Of a stretch of 7,284 nucleotides of DNA, positions 5,541 through 7,284 are shown piece by piece; position 1 is the stretch's first letter; every line of letters begins with the position of its first letter. The position numbers and the translations under genes are program-made. Source of the stretch: Anaerolineae bacterium (GTDB lineage: Bacteria > Chloroflexota > Anaerolineae > J102); the NCBI GenBank assembly GCA_026992375.1, contig JALXAF010000156.1, positions 1 to 7,284 on the forward strand, in the 5' to 3' direction. The notes under the pieces were generated by a model, which had not been told where the DNA came from, did not search any database, and was given only the letters and a program-made list of their open reading frames with translations.

Positions 5541-5598
5541 ATCGTTAACTTTCTCTCGATCTCGATGCGTTACGCGCCGACTAAGGTTGTTAGCCGAA

Positions 5599-5686
5599 AA
5601 ACCACAACACTAAGACACAAAGGCGCAAAGGGAAATTATACATTTTCCCTTCGTGTTCTTAGCGCCTTTGCGCCCTTTGTGGTTTG
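5599..5686. repeat. Octamer-based imperfect palindrome (CACAAAGG/CGCAAAGG units)
   Basis: The left arm has octamers CACTAAGA, CACAAAGG, CGCAAAGG (5608-5631). The right arm has CCTTCGTG, TCTTAGCG, CCTTTGCG and CCTTTGTG (5648-5681) with single-base spacers. AAGGGAAA (5628-5635) and TTTCCCTT (5644-5651) form a perfect 8-bp core hairpin around an 8-base loop, and the ends match as AACCACAA and TTGTGGTTT. Arrays of this kind are scattered through many bacterial genomes, including Chloroflexota. Confidence 0.75.
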
Positions 5687-5727
5687 TTAATCGAGGTGCG
5701 TTAGCAGTTACGAAAAAAGATTATTAT

Positions 5728-5838
5728 TTCACCACGGAGACGCGGCGGACACGGAGAGAATGGTGGCGGTTCTCAGAGAAACTCCACGTCAAATCTTACC
5801 TTTTTCTTCCTTCGCGTGCTCTGCGCCTCCGGGGTGAA
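5728..5838. repeat. Imperfect palindrome of CACGGAG-type units with TTCACC/GGTGAA ends
   Basis: The element begins TTCACCACGGAGACGCGG and ends CGCCTCCGGGGTGAA, which are inverted copies with a few changes. Internal units CACGGAG recur at 5733 and 5750, and the right arm carries decayed octamers on the opposite strand. The middle (about 5760-5805) is unrelated sequence. The end lies 18 bases from the LysM gene stop. It could be a non-autonomous mobile remnant, but no target duplication was recognised. Confidence 0.65.
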
Positions 5839-5856
5839 GGCTTTTCTGTACAGCCG

Positions 5857-7284
5857 TTATTGTGCGGGGAGCTTGATGACCTGTCCGGGGCGAATGAGCC
5901 TCGGATTCTCGATGTGATTAAGAGCTCGCAAAGATTGTACGCTGGTACCATAACGGAAGGCGATTTGGCTGAGGCTTTCGCCGCGTACGATGACATGCTC
6001 CTGCACCGTCGTGTCATCGTTACGCACTGCCATATCCGTCTGGGTGTTGGTTTCGGGGATGACGCTGACCGCTTTGTCCTCTTCGGCCGCGTGGGCTGAG
6101 GTTGTCTTTGTGCTGCAGGGCGTTTGCATAGGTTGCCCCACAAAGAGCAGGTTGGGGTTGGTGAGGTTGTTGTAAGTCATCAGCCATTCCACCGTCACGC
6201 CAAAACGTTCGGCGATGAGGGAGATGTAATCCCCCGGCTGCACCAGATAGGTGCAAACACCGTTGTTGGCGGGCGCTGTCGGTGTGAGGGCGCTGGCGTC
6301 ACCCTGTGAATCGGAGGAGGAGGAGGGATCTGCAGGATCGGGTTCGGGCTGAGGAACATTGCGGCAGGCCCGCAGCGCTACGGCGTCGAAATCGAAGTTG
6401 ACTTCTCGCTCCGATTGCGCCCACTTCTTTAGTCCCAGCAGATACAGGCGTATCTCGTTGGCCGGGGCCTGGAAGGTGGTGGCATAGCTGGTGTAGGGGC
6501 CGGGCGCGGTGCGCAGGTAGATGCCGGAGACGGGAATGCCAGTCAGGCTCTCCAGCTCCGATATCTGGCTGATCTTGCCCGCGCCGCTGTTGACGCCCCA
6601 ATACGTTTCATAACGCCACATGTCTTCATCGCTGCGGTCTTCCGCTTCGCGGATCATGGCCTTGAGGCTGAGTTGATAGGTGGCTCCTGCGGTCAGGCCG
6701 CCGACCTTCTGATGAACGCCGATCCAGCGATCCGGATCGGTGGGCATGTGTCCGCGGGAGTTGATTTCGAGGAGCTGGGCGTGAGCGCCTTCAGCCACCA
6801 CGGGACCCCACTGCTCGTCATAATAGCCATAATTGGCCCGGCCGCCATTGTTGAACTTGCCCCACTTGGTCGCTGTGCCATCCGGATCGAAGCCTCCTTC
6901 GAAGCCGCTGTTCAGCAGCAGGTTGGGCCCGTCGCACACCAGCTCGCTGGCGGGAGGAGGCGCGGGCGTTTGGTTGGGTGGCTGTGCGGGCGTGGCGGTC
7001 GGCTGTCCGCCGGGGACAACGCCCTTGAGCGAAGCCTCGTCGATATCGAAATTCACTTCCTTATACCAATCGCCCCACTTCATGCGGCCGGCGATGAAGA
7101 TGGTCAGCTTGTCGCTCTGGGCCGTGACATCCAGCTTGACGTCATAATAGCCGCTTGGATTCACGCGTTCCTGGATCGGTCCAACGTTCACTTCCTGCAC
7201 CTGAGCGTCCGCCCAATTAGCACTGCCCTGATGATTGAAACCCACTAGCATGACATAACGCCACGGATCGCCACCCGAATCCAG
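5857..7284 (-). CDS. Multidomain surface protein: duplicated carbohydrate-binding-like domains and two LysM domains (5' end outside window)
   Basis: The frame is open from the right edge and ends at TAA, giving 475 visible residues; the start and any signal peptide lie outside. Residues 1-89 are the end of a beta-rich domain, followed by a Pro/Thr linker (about 90-114). Residues 117-307 form a complete second domain starting NLLLNSGFEGGF, as in family 4/9 carbohydrate-binding modules. Its flanking Cys117 and Cys307 could form a disulfide. The two domains are homologous: WRY (8 and 223) and EVNFD (76 and 294) recur at 68- and 71-residue spacing. A Ser/Asp/Pro linker leads to LysM 1 (345-390, YLVQPGDYISLIAERFGV, bracketed by Cys344 and Cys390) and LysM 2 (429-475, VIVRGESLSQIAFRYG). 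LysM domains bind N-acetylglucosamine polymers such as peptidoglycan. A secreted wall- or sugar-binding role is inferred. No catalytic motif is visible. Confidence 0.85.
   Translation of the reverse strand: MDSGGDPWRYVMLVGFNHQGSANWADAQVQEVNVGPIQERVNPSGYYDVKLDVTAQSDKLTIFIAGRMKWGDWYKEVNFDIDEASLKGVVPGGQPTATPAQPPNQTPAPPPASELVCDGPNLLLNSGFEGGFDPDGTATKWGKFNNGGRANYGYYDEQWGPVVAEGAHAQLLEINSRGHMPTDPDRWIGVHQKVGGLTAGATYQLSLKAMIREAEDRSDEDMWRYETYWGVNSGAGKISQISELESLTGIPVSGIYLRTAPGPYTSYATTFQAPANEIRLYLLGLKKWAQSEREVNFDFDAVALRACRNVPQPEPDPADPSSSSDSQGDASALTPTAPANNGVCTYLVQPGDYISLIAERFGVTVEWLMTYNNLTNPNLLFVGQPMQTPCSTKTTSAHAAEEDKAVSVIPETNTQTDMAVRNDDTTVQEHVIVRGESLSQIAFRYGTSVQSLRALNHIENPRLIRPGQVIKLPAQ

Larger units (their letters stand above)
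5375..5856. other. Convergent intergenic region filled with repeat elements
   Basis: The 482 bases between the stop codons of miaB and the LysM protein hold no gene. In order they contain a short hairpin (5449-5466), a heptamer-based palindrome (5469-5540), a 10-bp palindrome AACGATCGTT (5537-5546), an octamer palindrome of CACAAAGG type (5599-5686) and a third palindrome of CACGGAG type (5728-5838). No clear T-tailed terminator for either gene was found, so the repeats may serve that role. Confidence 0.75.

Noticed and set aside
5469..5838. Possible CRISPR array
   Set aside because: The units are 7-8 bases, contiguous and inverted, without uniform 25-40 base repeats and spacers, and no cas gene is near.
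5653..6099. Plus-strand ORF of 148 codons downstream of miaB
   Set aside because: It runs through two repeat elements (the Thr/Arg-rich stretch is translated repeat) and then antisense to the LysM gene.
6673..7248. Plus-strand ORF of 191 codons opposite the LysM protein
   Set aside because: Antisense shadow with no domain; the minus frame has clear LysM and binding-domain motifs.

Overview
The window is a stretch of ordinary bacterial chromosome with six protein-coding genes, two of them cut by the window edges. The gene set, the high GC content and the short modular repeat arrays between genes suggest a member of the Chloroflexota (Anaerolineae/Caldilineae-like). This is inferred from general resemblance of the MiaB-family and LysM proteins and the repeats. 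No rRNA or other decisive marker is present. I see no tRNA, rRNA, transposase, phage gene or CRISPR array.

Layout from left to right. The first 41 codons of hisF (histidine biosynthesis) lie on the minus strand and run off the left edge. A 542-base gap follows, holding a likely hisF promoter, an apparently orphan minus-strand terminator, a 14-bp palindrome and the promoter of rmuC. A short, membrane-anchored RmuC-family protein is encoded on the plus strand. It converges on a class I SAM-dependent methyltransferase on the minus strand, with a degenerate octamer repeat array between them. The methyltransferase appears to be transcribed without a leader. Divergent from it is a two-gene unit: a ferritin with a near-consensus promoter and an inverted repeat at its start site, then a low-molecular-weight tyrosine phosphatase 13 bases further on, closed by a probable terminator. 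A 279-base gap with an inverted repeat and five evenly phased TGACG/CGTCA motifs precedes a MiaB-family tRNA methylthiotransferase. MiaB converges on a large minus-strand secreted-type protein with duplicated carbohydrate-binding-like domains and two LysM domains, whose start lies beyond the right edge.

The genes are mostly unrelated housekeeping functions: histidine synthesis, DNA maintenance, iron storage, protein dephosphorylation, tRNA modification and cell surface. The only likely operon is ferritin plus phosphatase. The most notable non-coding signal is that both convergent gaps (rmuC/methyltransferase and miaB/LysM) carry imperfect palindromes built from 7- or 8-base units, with three such elements in a row in the second gap. 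I found no convincing undescribed multi-gene system. The candidates for a second look are the repeat island, the orphan terminator, the TGACG array and the duplicated surface domain.
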